This document shows, piece by piece, positions 8,177 through 16,687 of a stretch of DNA of 35,656 bases. Made by a program: the position numbers and the translations under genes. Origin of the DNA: Bacteroidales bacterium (GTDB lineage: Bacteria > Bacteroidota > Bacteroidia > Bacteroidales > UBA932); the NCBI GenBank assembly GCA_015060325.1, contig SUYQ01000026.1, positions 1 through 35,656 of the forward strand, given 5' to 3'. Within the stretch, counting starts at the first letter, position 1. Every line of letters starts with the position of its first letter. The notes beneath the pieces were generated by a model. The model saw nothing but the letters and a program-made list of their open reading frames with translations, made no database searches and had not been told where the DNA came from.

Positions 8177-10009
8177 TTATAACTGCTCTTTTATAGCACC
8201 TACAATCTCCTGTACGAGGAAAGGTTGTCCCTGCACCTTGTTGTACTGCTCATACTTGAACTGAGGCATGATTCCGCGGAGATAGTTCACGAAATGTCCG
8301 CTATTGAGCTCACAAACGAGGATCTTGTCAAAATTCTTGAACACTTCCTCCGTGTTTCTTGGAAGAGGCATGATGTAGTCGAAGTGAGCAAAGCTGACAT
8401 CGATCCCTTCCTTGCGTACCTCCTGTACAGCAGAAAGCAGATGTCCGAAAGTTCCTCCCCACCCGACAACGAGAAGCTTTCCGCTCTCGGCCCCATTGAC
8501 CTCAAGCTCAGGGATATACTGTGCAACTCGCTGCACCTTCTCTTCGCGCTCCTTAACCATCATTGCATGGTTCAAAGGATCTGACGACAGGACTCCTGCG
8601 TGATTCTTCTCGAGACCGCCGACTCTATGCTCACAGCCGGCCATTCCAGGAACAGCCCAACGGCGTGCGAGAGTCTCAGGATCTCTTTCGAAAGGTTTGT
8701 ATTCAGCGTTAGGCTGAGCGAAAGGCGGTCTGATCCTAGGGTAATCCTTCATCGAAGGAATATGCCAAGGCTCGGATCCGTTACCAAGGAATCCCTCGGT
8801 AAGGAGGAGAACCGGAGTCATATGCTCGAGGGCGATCTTTGCCGCATTGAAAGCAGCATCAAAGCATCCTGCCGGAGAATGAGCTGCCATCACGACCATA
8901 GGGCACTCACCGTTACGGCCATAGAGAGCCTGATTGAGGTCTGTCTGCTCCGTCTTTGTCGGGATACCTGTAGAAGGGCCTGCACGCTGTACGTCAACTA
9001 TGACGAGCGGAAGCTCGGTCATCACTGCAAGTCCGAGCGCCTCGGACTTAAGCGAGAGTCCCGGACCGGAAGTCGTAGTCACTGCGAGGTTGCCGGCGAA
9101 TGCGGCTCCGATAGCAGTGCATATACCCGCGATCTCATCTTCTGCCTGGAGGGTCTTCGCGCCAAGGCTCTTATGTACCGCCAGTTCCTCAAGAATGCCG
9201 GTAGCAGGGGTAATAGGGTAAGAACCGCAGAACAGAGGAAGATTTGCCTTCTCGGCTGCAGCGAGAAGGCCCCATGCAGTAGCCTGGTTACCTGTGATGT
9301 TCCTGTAAAGACCTTTCGGCTGATGAGCGGGCTCGATATTGTATGTATTGGCGATTGCCTGGATATTGGCGGCATAGTTGAAACCGTCCTTGAGAACCTT
9401 CTTGTTAGGTTCGACGAGTTCCGGCTTCTTCTTTCCGAACTTACGCTCAAGATACTGGAAGATGTATTCCATCGGACGGTTGTATATATAACAAGCCATT
9501 CCGAGTGTGAACATGTTCTTACACTTGTCGATTGTCTTCTTGTCCAGCCCGCTATCCTTGAGACTCTCATGGGTGAGAGTTGTGATCGGAGCGACGATGA
9601 TGGTCCTGTCTTCAATGTAAAGCTCTCGGATAGGATCATCTGTCTTGAGTCCTGCGCGCTTGAGGCCTTCTTCATCAAATGTGTCCGAGTCAACGAGGAC
9701 CATAGCTGTTCTCTTGAGCCACTTTGCATTGGCCTTGAGTGCTGCTGGATTCATAGCCACGAGAAGGTCACAGAAGTCACCCGGGGTGGTGATGTGCTCG
9801 CTGCCGATGTGAACCTGAAAGCCCGACACACCCGATACGGTGCCATGAGGAGCTCTGATTTCTGCCGGATAATCCGGGAATGTGGAAAGTTCGTTACCGA
9901 AGATCGCTGACATATCTGCAAAAAGAGACCCGGTGAGCTGCATACCATCTCCCGAATCTCCTGCAAATCTTATGACAACATCTTTAGTATCAATTACCTT
10001 ATGTTGCAT
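8177..10009 (-). CDS. korA: 2-oxoglutarate:ferredoxin oxidoreductase, alpha subunit (gamma-alpha fusion)
   Basis: 610 residues, the length of fused gamma-alpha subunits. The N-terminal ~190 residues form the gamma domain (FAGDSGDGMQLTG at about 15-27). The alpha domain begins near residue 225 and carries GSYPITPATGILEEL around 260-275, the region contacting the ThDP pyrimidine in this family. With KorB it interconverts 2-oxoglutarate + CoA and succinyl-CoA + CO2 using ferredoxin. It is first in korA-korB-gdhA; a -7 box TACATTTG 37 nt upstream gives a short leader. A 436-codon open frame on the opposite strand (8600-9910) is a compositional shadow. Confidence 0.93.
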   Translation of the reverse strand: MQHKVIDTKDVVIRFAGDSGDGMQLTGSLFADMSAIFGNELSTFPDYPAEIRAPHGTVSGVSGFQVHIGSEHITTPGDFCDLLVAMNPAALKANAKWLKRTAMVLVDSDTFDEEGLKRAGLKTDDPIRELYIEDRTIIVAPITTLTHESLKDSGLDKKTIDKCKNMFTLGMACYIYNRPMEYIFQYLERKFGKKKPELVEPNKKVLKDGFNYAANIQAIANTYNIEPAHQPKGLYRNITGNQATAWGLLAAAEKANLPLFCGSYPITPATGILEELAVHKSLGAKTLQAEDEIAGICTAIGAAFAGNLAVTTTSGPGLSLKSEALGLAVMTELPLVIVDVQRAGPSTGIPTKTEQTDLNQALYGRNGECPMVVMAAHSPAGCFDAAFNAAKIALEHMTPVLLLTEGFLGNGSEPWHIPSMKDYPRIRPPFAQPNAEYKPFERDPETLARRWAVPGMAGCEHRVGGLEKNHAGVLSSDPLNHAMMVKEREEKVQRVAQYIPELEVNGAESGKLLVVGWGGTFGHLLSAVQEVRKEGIDVSFAHFDYIMPLPRNTEEVFKNFDKILVCELNSGHFVNYLRGIMPQFKYEQYNKVQGQPFLVQEIVGAIKEQL

Positions 10010-10045
10010 AGTTAGTGTTATTAAATCAGATATTAAGATTTACCA

Positions 10046-10053
10046 CAAATGTA
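10046..10053 (-). promoter_or_regulatory. Putative -7 box of the korA-korB-gdhA operon
   Basis: TACATTTG on the minus strand fits TAnnTTTG and lies 37 nt before the korA ATG. No clear TTTG is seen 19-20 nt further upstream, so only the -7 element is supported. Confidence 0.55.
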
Positions 10054-10100
10054 AATAATTTTCCGATACACCGGACATAAATTCCTACTTTTTTATAAAC

Positions 10101-10135
10101 AAAGAAAACCGGTCCTCAGAGATACTGAGAACCGG
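10101..10135 (-). terminator. Terminator after ompH
   Basis: Near-perfect hairpin CCGGTCCTCAG (10109-10119) / CTGAGAACCGG (10125-10135), followed on the minus strand by TTTTCTTTG. It starts 23 nt after the ompH stop and closes the nadK-uppS-bamA-ompH run. Confidence 0.88.
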
Positions 10136-10157
10136 CCTATGTCTTATGTAAAAAAAA

Positions 10158-10736
10158 TTACTGAGCCTGAGCAGCCTGTGCAGCCTGAGCCTTGGCTGCA
10201 AGCTCTGCCTGAAGAGTCTCAAGAGTTCTGCCCTCAGGAATATTAAGAGCCACTCTTGCCTCAGGTGTAAGGTCAATCAACTGTGCAGGGTCCACATAAA
10301 GGAATGAAGACTTCTCATAAACCGCTGCTATACCCTTAGCCTTGGCCAGATCTTCTATGGTCTTGGTTGCCTTCTCGATGATAGGAGCCTGAAGACGCTG
10401 CTGGAGTTGCTGGATATCCTGCTGAAGAAGTCTCTGGTTTTCCTCGAGATTCTGCTGGATCTGCATGATCTCTCTTTCCTTCACCTCGCGAACAGCCTGA
10501 GTCCAGGTAGCGCTCTTCTGCTGGTACTCCTGCATCTTTGTCTCATATTCCTTGTACATATCCATGAGGATCTGCTCGTTTGTCATACTGTTCTCCTCGA
10601 TGACAGCCCTTGCCTCATCCATCTCCGGCATAAGCATGATAATCTCGTTGAAGTCAACATAGGCAAACTTTACGTCCTGTGCCTTTGCAGCGAATGACAT
10701 GAGCGCAACCGCTGCTACCAAAATGATCTTTTTCAT
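10158..10736 (-). CDS. OmpH/Skp-family periplasmic chaperone
   Basis: 192 residues with a Sec signal peptide (1-19, cleavage after AKA). The mature part is the Skp pattern: a short strand FAYVDFNEII, a long Gln/Glu-rich alpha-helical coiled-coil (about 45-115) and a returning strand KGIAAVYEKSSFLYVDP. Skp-type proteins hold unfolded outer-membrane proteins in the periplasm and hand them to BAM. The C-terminus ends in an Ala/Gln-rich tail. Position downstream of bamA is the usual Bacteroidota arrangement. The gap to bamA (176 nt) is filled with hairpin and tandem repeats. A second, lipoprotein-type OmpH relative is encoded at 15967-16680. Confidence 0.9.
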   Translation of the reverse strand: MKKIILVAAVALMSFAAKAQDVKFAYVDFNEIIMLMPEMDEARAVIEENSMTNEQILMDMYKEYETKMQEYQQKSATWTQAVREVKEREIMQIQQNLEENQRLLQQDIQQLQQRLQAPIIEKATKTIEDLAKAKGIAAVYEKSSFLYVDPAQLIDLTPEARVALNIPEGRTLETLQAELAAKAQAAQAAQAQ

Positions 10737-10776
10737 AATTTATTACTTTGTTTATATTATATATTCTCTTTTTTTT

Positions 10777-10912
10777 AGATCCCTCGACTCACTTCGTTCG
10801 CTCGGGATGACAGCCGGAGGGTTCGCTCGGGATGACATCGGAGAGCTCGCTCGGGATGACAGCCGGAGAGTTCGCTCTGGATGACATCGGAGGGAGTCCG
10901 GGATGACATCCG
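10777..10912. repeat. Hairpin repeat plus ~25-bp tandem repeats
   Basis: A hairpin copy AGATCCCTCGACTC...GGGATGACA (10777-10812) runs into about four to five degenerate direct repeats of a ~25-bp unit built on TTCGCTCGGGATGACA then GCCGGAGAG (starts near 10797, 10822, 10846, 10871, with a shorter copy at 10894). The array ends directly at the bamA stop codon (10913-10915). The units differ by a few bases, with GCC alternating with TC before GGAG. Confidence 0.88.
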
Positions 10913-13498
10913 CTAGAACTGCTGGCCGATCACGAAGTGGAACTGGCTTCTTCCGTTGACAGGATCGTCAAATCCCCATCCCCAGTCAACTCCGAGAAGA
11001 CCGATCATAGGCAGGAACACCCTCACACCGACTCCGGCAGATCTCTTGATCTGGAACGGATTGAAATCCCTGATGTCGGACCAACAGTTACCTCCTTCCA
11101 GGAAGAGCAGTGCATATATTGTCGACTGCGGCTGCAGGATGACAGGATAACGGAGCTCGACCGTGAACTTGTCATATACGTTACCTGCATAATAGTTACC
11201 GGTCGTACTTGTGGACGATGCCTCAGGGGTCAAGGAGTAGTTCTCGTAACCACGCAGCGAAACAATTTCCGAGCCATATGTGTCATATCCCGACATTCCG
11301 TCTCCACCGACGCGGAATCCCTCGAATGGCGAATATCCCCAATTTCTGTTATAATATCCCAGATATCCGAACTGAGCCCTTGCCATCAGCACGAGATCTC
11401 CCACAAGCTTGGTGTAGATAGCACCCTTGAAAGACCATTTGTGATACTCAATCCATTTATATCTGTCCTGAGAAGTCTGAAGATTGTAGTCAATATCCCT
11501 CCAGCTATCAACCGTAGTCGGCTTTCCCTTGGCATCCAGCACGCCGTAGTTCTTCTTTCTCATGAGCGAATATGGCGGAGTAAGCTGGAGAGAGAAGCTG
11601 AAGTCCGATCCCTGACGAGGATAGATCTGCTGGTCGGTCGAGTTTCTCGAAAGGCTGAGCGTGTAGCTCAAGTTATGCGATATACCGGTATCGAACATGA
11701 ACTGATATGCCCAGTCATGAAGCTTGTATGTCTGCCAGCTGAGCTGGTTGTAAAGCACAAAGTAGTTGTCCGGCCACTTCAGACGTTTACCGATACCTGC
11801 CGCAAAACCGTATACCTCCATATACTGGTCGTTGTTAAGGATATTGAATGCCAGATATGAATTGGTCTGACGGGTGTAATAAAGCGACATATTGAGCGAC
11901 GTAGGCTTCTTGCCGAAGAGCCATGGCTCGGAGAAACTTGCAGAAAGGCTGGTATAATATGTACCGTTGGTCTGGAATCGGAACGACAGGTTCTGGGCAT
12001 CTCCGAGCGGAACCGGACGCCATGCAGTCTTGTCAAAGAACCTTCTTGTAGAGAAGTTGTTGAAGCTGACACCTACTGTCGCCACAAACGTATTTCCTCC
12101 CCATCCTCCTGACAGCTCGAGCTGGCTGGAAGGCTTCTCGGTCACATTATATACGATATCTACAGTATTGTTCAGCTGATTAGGAATGATGGAATAACCA
12201 GTAGCAGGATCTGTAATTGCTTCAGGGTCAAACTGTCCCATTGAGGCGATCTCTCGAATCGAACGCTCGAAATCAGACTGGCTGAAAAGATAGCCCGGAC
12301 GGGTAAACACCTGACGGCGTACCACTCTTTCATTGGTCAGGTCATTACCATTGATGACAATATTGTTCAAGGTAGCCGGCTTACCCTCGACAATACGCAT
12401 CTCCACATCAACAGAGTCACCTTCGATATTGAGTTCCACAGGCTGGATGTTGAAGAAGAGATATCCGTTGTCACGATAGGCCTTGGAAACGTCATACTCG
12501 TTCTGCTTTCCACCACCGAAAAGGCGTTTCTCCATGGTAACCACATCATATACGTCACCCTTCTTGATCATGAGGATCTGGTTCAATGCGTCGGCGGAGT
12601 ACACAGAGTTTCCGGTCCATGTTATATCCCTGAAGAAGTACTGCTTTCCTTCGTCAATCTCAAAATCAATCTGAAGGCGACCAGGCTCGATATAATACAT
12701 CGTATCCTTTACGATTCTCGCATCCCTATATCCTGCTTCATTGAAAGTGCTGAGCATCGCGCGCTTGTCATTCTCGTATTCTGACTCATTGAACTTCTTG
12801 GAACTGAAGAAGTTCTGCAGACGCGCATCCCTGGTCTTCTTCATCGAACGGACAAGCTTGGACTCCTTTACATGGTCATTGCCCTTGAAGGTTATCTTCT
12901 TGATCTTCACCTTCTCTCCCCTGTTGACAGCAAACTGGACACGTATCGCACCTTTGATCACATCATCTTTCTTGGTATTTACATCAACATTCACATTGAG
13001 GAAACCTTTTTCCTTATAATACCTTTTGATGATGTCGACAGACGTCTTGGCTATATACTCCGAGAATTCGGTACCACGTCGGAAATTGAGGCGTTCCCTG
13101 AGTTCCTTTTCCTCTCCGGATTTGACACCGCTGAAGACCCACTTTGATACACGGGGCCTTTCAATCAACGTAATCTTGAAAAAGGCGGTATCACGACCAG
13201 GTGCCAGAGAATCCACAGCCACCGTCACATCCTCGAAATATCTTTGGGCCCACAGTCTGGTGACAACAGATGACAGTTCTTCACTAGGAACCGTCACTTC
13301 CATATCCTTTCGCAAGCCTGCAACCTGAAGTATCTGATCTGAAGAGTAGTAGCTGTTGCCTTCCACCTTCACACCTCCGACAATATATTTCTTTGGATTA
13401 TTATAGTCCACTACCACATCACTTCCCGGAGTCTGCGCCCATGTCGGGAGCGTCAGAGCAAAGGTAAGCAACGTAACGGCGATTCGGAAAACTTTCAT
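10913..13498 (-). CDS. bamA: Outer-membrane protein assembly factor BamA
   Basis: 861 residues from the ATG at 13498, chosen because it opens a clean signal peptide (MKVFRIAVTLLTF...TWAQ); an upstream ATG at 13537 adds 13 residues and abuts the uppS stop. Five POTRA-like repeats occupy roughly residues 35-430 (first: YIVGGVKVEGNSYYSSDQIL), followed by a 16-strand barrel. The conserved lid-loop motif appears as VSLRGYENYS (the VRGF equivalent), and the chain ends FHFVIGQQF with the usual final Phe. BamA is the core of the BAM complex that folds barrels into the outer membrane. It lies 39 nt after uppS and upstream of ompH; its partner BamD is at 21662-22558. Confidence 0.95.
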   Translation of the reverse strand: MKVFRIAVTLLTFALTLPTWAQTPGSDVVVDYNNPKKYIVGGVKVEGNSYYSSDQILQVAGLRKDMEVTVPSEELSSVVTRLWAQRYFEDVTVAVDSLAPGRDTAFFKITLIERPRVSKWVFSGVKSGEEKELRERLNFRRGTEFSEYIAKTSVDIIKRYYKEKGFLNVNVDVNTKKDDVIKGAIRVQFAVNRGEKVKIKKITFKGNDHVKESKLVRSMKKTRDARLQNFFSSKKFNESEYENDKRAMLSTFNEAGYRDARIVKDTMYYIEPGRLQIDFEIDEGKQYFFRDITWTGNSVYSADALNQILMIKKGDVYDVVTMEKRLFGGGKQNEYDVSKAYRDNGYLFFNIQPVELNIEGDSVDVEMRIVEGKPATLNNIVINGNDLTNERVVRRQVFTRPGYLFSQSDFERSIREIASMGQFDPEAITDPATGYSIIPNQLNNTVDIVYNVTEKPSSQLELSGGWGGNTFVATVGVSFNNFSTRRFFDKTAWRPVPLGDAQNLSFRFQTNGTYYTSLSASFSEPWLFGKKPTSLNMSLYYTRQTNSYLAFNILNNDQYMEVYGFAAGIGKRLKWPDNYFVLYNQLSWQTYKLHDWAYQFMFDTGISHNLSYTLSLSRNSTDQQIYPRQGSDFSFSLQLTPPYSLMRKKNYGVLDAKGKPTTVDSWRDIDYNLQTSQDRYKWIEYHKWSFKGAIYTKLVGDLVLMARAQFGYLGYYNRNWGYSPFEGFRVGGDGMSGYDTYGSEIVSLRGYENYSLTPEASSTSTTGNYYAGNVYDKFTVELRYPVILQPQSTIYALLFLEGGNCWSDIRDFNPFQIKRSAGVGVRVFLPMIGLLGVDWGWGFDDPVNGRSQFHFVIGQQF

Positions 13499-13537
13499 CT
13501 TCAATATCCTTAATTTCAAAACTGCAAATATACGCAA

Positions 13538-14269
13538 TTATTTGACTTTTCCATATCGTCTGTCGCGTTTTGTATAGTATTCGACAGCTGCCCGGAACTC
13601 ATCCTTTCTGAAATCCGGCCACAAGGTATCAACGAACAAGAGTTCCGAATAGGCTCCCTGCCACAACAGATAATTGCTGAGACGGCACTCGCCTGAAGTT
13701 CTGACAATAAGATCCGGATCAGGTATCCCGGCTGTGGCAAGAAAACGGTCAAAACCATCAACGTCCATATTCAACAGTTCATCGGCATTGTCGGGATTTC
13801 CCACAATTTCCATAGCCATCTTCTTTGCAGCCTGAAGTATATCCCACTTTCCGCTATAACTGAGCAGCACTATCAACGTAAGCGTATCATTATGCTCTGT
13901 CTGCTTCATGCATGTATCGATAACCTCATTGAGTTCAGGAGCAAGACGTTCACGGTTTCCTATAACCATGAAACGCACGCCGTTTCTGTCAAGCGCAGGC
14001 ATCTCTGCCGCCATAGCCTTCACCATCAAGGCCATAAGGGCATCAACCTCTTCTTGAGGACGATTCCAGTTTTCTTCAGAAAATGCATAGATCGAGAGAT
14101 ATTTCACCCCAGTCTCAACAGCGGCCTCAACACATGCCCTCACGCTTTCCACACCCTCGAAATGGCCATATACCCTTTCCTTTCCCCTTTCCTTGGCCCA
14201 ACGGCCGTTACCATCCATGATCATGGACACATGGACAGGGATATTCAATGATTCCTTTGACATATTCAT
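13538..14269 (-). CDS. uppS: Isoprenyl (undecaprenyl) diphosphate synthase
   Basis: 243 residues from the ATG at 14269. Cis-prenyltransferase that makes the C55 lipid carrier used for peptidoglycan and surface polysaccharides. Motifs: MIMDGNGRWA (16-25, catalytic Asp19) and the C-terminal RTSGECRLSNYLLWQ with WPDF near the end. The ATG overlaps the nadK stop codon as TGATG, implying translational coupling; ATG at 14263 is an alternative. It is followed 39 nt later by bamA. Confidence 0.95.
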   Translation of the reverse strand: MNMSKESLNIPVHVSMIMDGNGRWAKERGKERVYGHFEGVESVRACVEAAVETGVKYLSIYAFSEENWNRPQEEVDALMALMVKAMAAEMPALDRNGVRFMVIGNRERLAPELNEVIDTCMKQTEHNDTLTLIVLLSYSGKWDILQAAKKMAMEIVGNPDNADELLNMDVDGFDRFLATAGIPDPDLIVRTSGECRLSNYLLWQGAYSELLFVDTLWPDFRKDEFRAAVEYYTKRDRRYGKVK

Positions 14270-15072
14270 CACTTGATATTTCTAACATCCTCACCCCAAT
14301 GCAGTTTTTCCGTAAGGGCATTGATGAAATCAGATTTATTGAGACGGACCCGTTTTAGCGAAAATTGTGCCAAAGAAAGCTCCATTATGGCACCTGCATC
14401 AACTTCTATGGTCCTGTTGTCAACTGTAAACTTCACCTTCCTGTCCCTGGAATGCACCTTGACCGAAATCATGGAATCATCGGGAACAACCAGAGGACGG
14501 ACATTCAGATTATGGGGAGCGATCGGACTGATTATCAGAACTTTCGCAGCCGGAAGAGCAATCGGTCCACCGACACTCAGCGAATACGCAGTCGATCCGG
14601 AACTTGTAGAGACAATCAGACCGTCAGCCCAATATGTAGGAAGGGCGATACCGTCTATCGTCACATCTACCCCTAACATTGCGGCCCCGCTGCGGGATAC
14701 GGTAAACTCATTCAAGGCATAGGATTCCTCCTCACCGTCCGAAACCGCTTTCAACAGTGTACGGTCTTCAACAGAATATTCCCCGGTCAGAAGGGCATCC
14801 GCAACATCCTCAGGCTTGTTTTCCGAAAGAAAGCCCACTCTGCCCAAATTCACCCCTATAACCGGTACGCCGGATGCGGCAACCAGCATGGATGCCGACA
14901 GGAATGTGCCGTCACCCCCGACACTCATAAGCATATCGGTCTCTGCATCAAGAGTCTGTCCGGCACCGATATCATACAATGAGATACCTGCACCTTCAAG
15001 TCGGCTCATCAGCGCCTTCACCCTTGAATCCGCTGCAACTTCGGCACTTCCGACATATACTGCTATCTTCAT
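14269..15072 (-). CDS. nadK: NAD kinase
   Basis: 267 residues from the ATG at 15072 (MKIAVYVGS); the longer open frame to 15114 adds 14 residues unlike the family. Phosphorylates NAD to NADP in the cytoplasm. Motifs: GGDGT (52-56, catalytic Asp54), NE (121-122), STSSGSTAYSLSVGGP (155-170) and SPIAPHNLNVRP. It heads nadK-uppS-bamA-ompH and shares an upstream region (15073-15178) with divergent pdxJ. Two TATTTTTG -7-like boxes lie on its strand at 15090-15097 and 15103-15110, without good -33 partners. Confidence 0.96.
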   Translation of the reverse strand: MKIAVYVGSAEVAADSRVKALMSRLEGAGISLYDIGAGQTLDAETDMLMSVGGDGTFLSASMLVAASGVPVIGVNLGRVGFLSENKPEDVADALLTGEYSVEDRTLLKAVSDGEEESYALNEFTVSRSGAAMLGVDVTIDGIALPTYWADGLIVSTSSGSTAYSLSVGGPIALPAAKVLIISPIAPHNLNVRPLVVPDDSMISVKVHSRDRKVKFTVDNRTIEVDAGAIMELSLAQFSLKRVRLNKSDFINALTEKLHWGEDVRNIK

Positions 15073-15143
15073 AAGTCTGTTCTTCCGATCAAAAATAACT
15101 TTCAAAAATAGCACATTATTCTTTAAAATTGAAGTTTATTGTA

Positions 15144-15151
15144 TATTTTTG
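15144..15151 (+). promoter_or_regulatory. Putative -7 box for pdxJ
   Basis: TATTTTTG fits TAnnTTTG and is 27 nt before the pdxJ ATG, giving a leader of about 22 nt. The -33 position shows only a weak CTTTA. Confidence 0.5.
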
Positions 15152-15178
15152 TCCTTGATAATTTAATATTGAACGATT

Positions 15179-15898
15179 ATGACCAGACTGAGTGTCAACA
15201 TCAATAAGATTGCAACCATCCGAAACGCCCGGGGAGGTGCAATGCCCGATGTGGCTCTGGCAGCAGTAAACTGCGAGAAATTCGGCGCAGAAGGAATCAC
15301 GGTCCATCCCAGACCTGACGAAAGGCACATAAAATATGCCGATGTAAGGGAAATAAGACCGTTGATACAGACAGAATTCAATATTGAGGGAAATCCGATC
15401 AGATCATTCGTGGACCTCGTATCTGAAGTCGTTCCCGATCAGGTGACGCTGGTACCTGATGCAGCGGATGCCATAACATCAAATGCAGGATGGGACACGG
15501 TACACAATAAGGAATTCCTCACAGAGATATGCAAGGAATTCCGTTCCAAGGGCATCAGGACATCTGTCTTCATCGGAGCCGACCCTAAAATGGCAGAAGG
15601 AGCAGCCTTATGCGGATGTGACAGGGTCGAGCTCTATACCGAGCCATATGCAGCCCTCTTCCCCAAAGATCCGGCTGCTGCAGTCGCCCCGTTCATCCGG
15701 ACAGCCATTGCAGCCAGAGACTGCGGTCTGGAAGTGAATGCCGGCCACGACCTGAACCTTGACAACCTGGAATACTTCATCAGAAATATCCCTTGGACAG
15801 CCGAAGTATCAATAGGACACGCATTGATCAGTGACGCCTTGTACATGGGACTGGAGCAAACTATCAGGGCATATCTGTCGAAAGTCAAGATTTTTTAA
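15179..15898 (+). CDS. pdxJ: Pyridoxine 5'-phosphate synthase
   Basis: 239 residues, the usual PdxJ length. Condenses 3-amino-2-oxopropyl phosphate (from the PdxA step) with 1-deoxyxylulose 5-phosphate to give pyridoxine 5'-phosphate in the DXP-dependent vitamin B6 pathway. TIM-barrel motifs: VNINKIATIRNARGG (6-20), ITVHPRPDERHI with His43 and Arg45, Glu70 in TEFNIEGNP, LVPDAADAITSNAGWD (91 on) and EVNAGHDLNLDN with His190; His43, Glu70 and His190 correspond to the E. coli active-site set. Divergent from nadK. A downstream OmpH-like lipoprotein gene has its own -7 box right after the pdxJ stop. Confidence 0.96.
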   Translation: MTRLSVNINKIATIRNARGGAMPDVALAAVNCEKFGAEGITVHPRPDERHIKYADVREIRPLIQTEFNIEGNPIRSFVDLVSEVVPDQVTLVPDAADAITSNAGWDTVHNKEFLTEICKEFRSKGIRTSVFIGADPKMAEGAALCGCDRVELYTEPYAALFPKDPAAAVAPFIRTAIAARDCGLEVNAGHDLNLDNLEYFIRNIPWTAEVSIGHALISDALYMGLEQTIRAYLSKVKIF

Positions 15899-15899
15899 T

Positions 15900-15907
15900 T
15901 ATCTTTG
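15900..15907 (+). promoter_or_regulatory. Putative -7 box for the OmpH-like lipoprotein operon
   Basis: TATCTTTG, an exact TAnnTTTG match, begins two bases after the pdxJ stop and 67 nt before the next ATG. The -33 element is poor (TCTG at 15874-15877, 22-nt spacing). A 5-bp hairpin TGCGC/GCGCA (15913-15928) would lie at the start of the leader. Confidence 0.5.
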
Positions 15908-15966
15908 TCGTTTGCGCGTGGAAGCGCATGAAACCTTACAGAAATAAATAATAAAACATACATACA

Positions 15967-16680
15967 ATGAAAAAGACATTCCACATTATTGGCGCACTTA
16001 CAATCTGCGCAACTATGATTTGCCTCACCTCATGCGGCGGAAATACAGAGAAAAAAGAAGCGGCTAAAGCTGACACTGTCGTAATCAGGGACACTTCAAA
16101 CGTAATTCTTGCTCCTGCCGGCTCTATCGTATATGTAGACATGACAAGGATCCAGGCTGAATATCAGATGGCAATAGATCTCGGCGCAGAAGTTGAGAAG
16201 AAACTCAACGAGATGGGCAAGACATTGGAGTCAAAGACCAAGAGCATCGAAAGTGAGCTTAAGAGAAAGCAGGACAAGCTTACATCAGCTGCCAACGAAT
16301 TCCAGGAGAAATACAGCAAGGGCCTCTACACTCAGTCTACAGCCGAGGTGAAGGCACAGGAACTCCAGAAGATGGAGACAGAGTACAACCAGTATGTAGC
16401 TCAGAAGGGTCAGGAACTTCAGCAGGAGGAGGCTAAATACCAGAACACTGCGAACGAGGAACTCTTCGTGATGAACAATACCATCAACGACGCAATCACC
16501 ACTTTCATCCAGAAGTACAACGCTGAAAAGGGTTATGCAATGATACTTATCAGCCAGGGAGATGTTCCGGGTGATGGAGCCACTACACTTGGCAATCCGG
16601 TACTTACCGCCAATCCGTCCCTCGACATCACATCTGATGTGCTTGCCGGACTGAATGCAGAATATAACGCATCAAAATAA
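15967..16680 (+). CDS. OmpH/Skp-like coiled-coil lipoprotein
   Basis: 237 residues. The lipoprotein signal peptide ends in LTSC, with the acylated Cys at 23. The mature part has the Skp-like order: strand AGSIVYVDMTRIQAEY (about 52-67), a long charged helical hairpin (about 70-170) and returning strand GYAMILISQGD. A membrane-anchored Skp relative probably acts on exported proteins at the envelope; the exact role is unknown. It is followed after 7 nt by a glycosyltransferase and then a LysM protein, so the three are likely co-transcribed. Paralog of the soluble OmpH at 10158-10736. Confidence 0.85.
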   Translation: MKKTFHIIGALTICATMICLTSCGGNTEKKEAAKADTVVIRDTSNVILAPAGSIVYVDMTRIQAEYQMAIDLGAEVEKKLNEMGKTLESKTKSIESELKRKQDKLTSAANEFQEKYSKGLYTQSTAEVKAQELQKMETEYNQYVAQKGQELQQEEAKYQNTANEELFVMNNTINDAITTFIQKYNAEKGYAMILISQGDVPGDGATTLGNPVLTANPSLDITSDVLAGLNAEYNASK

Positions 16681-16687
16681 AGATTAA

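Noticed and set aside
8600..9910. 436-codon plus-strand open frame
   Set aside because: Lies wholly opposite korA, has a Cys/Arg/Ser-rich composition without recognisable domains; codon-bias shadow.
10797..10912. Possible CRISPR array
   Set aside because: Units are directly contiguous without unique spacers; it is a degenerate tandem repeat derived from a hairpin element.
10937..11860. 307-codon plus-strand open frame
   Set aside because: Antisense to the bamA barrel region; composition typical of a shadow.
13499..13537. Upstream ATG of bamA
   Set aside because: The ATG at 13498 opens a clean signal peptide; the extra 13 residues would bury it.
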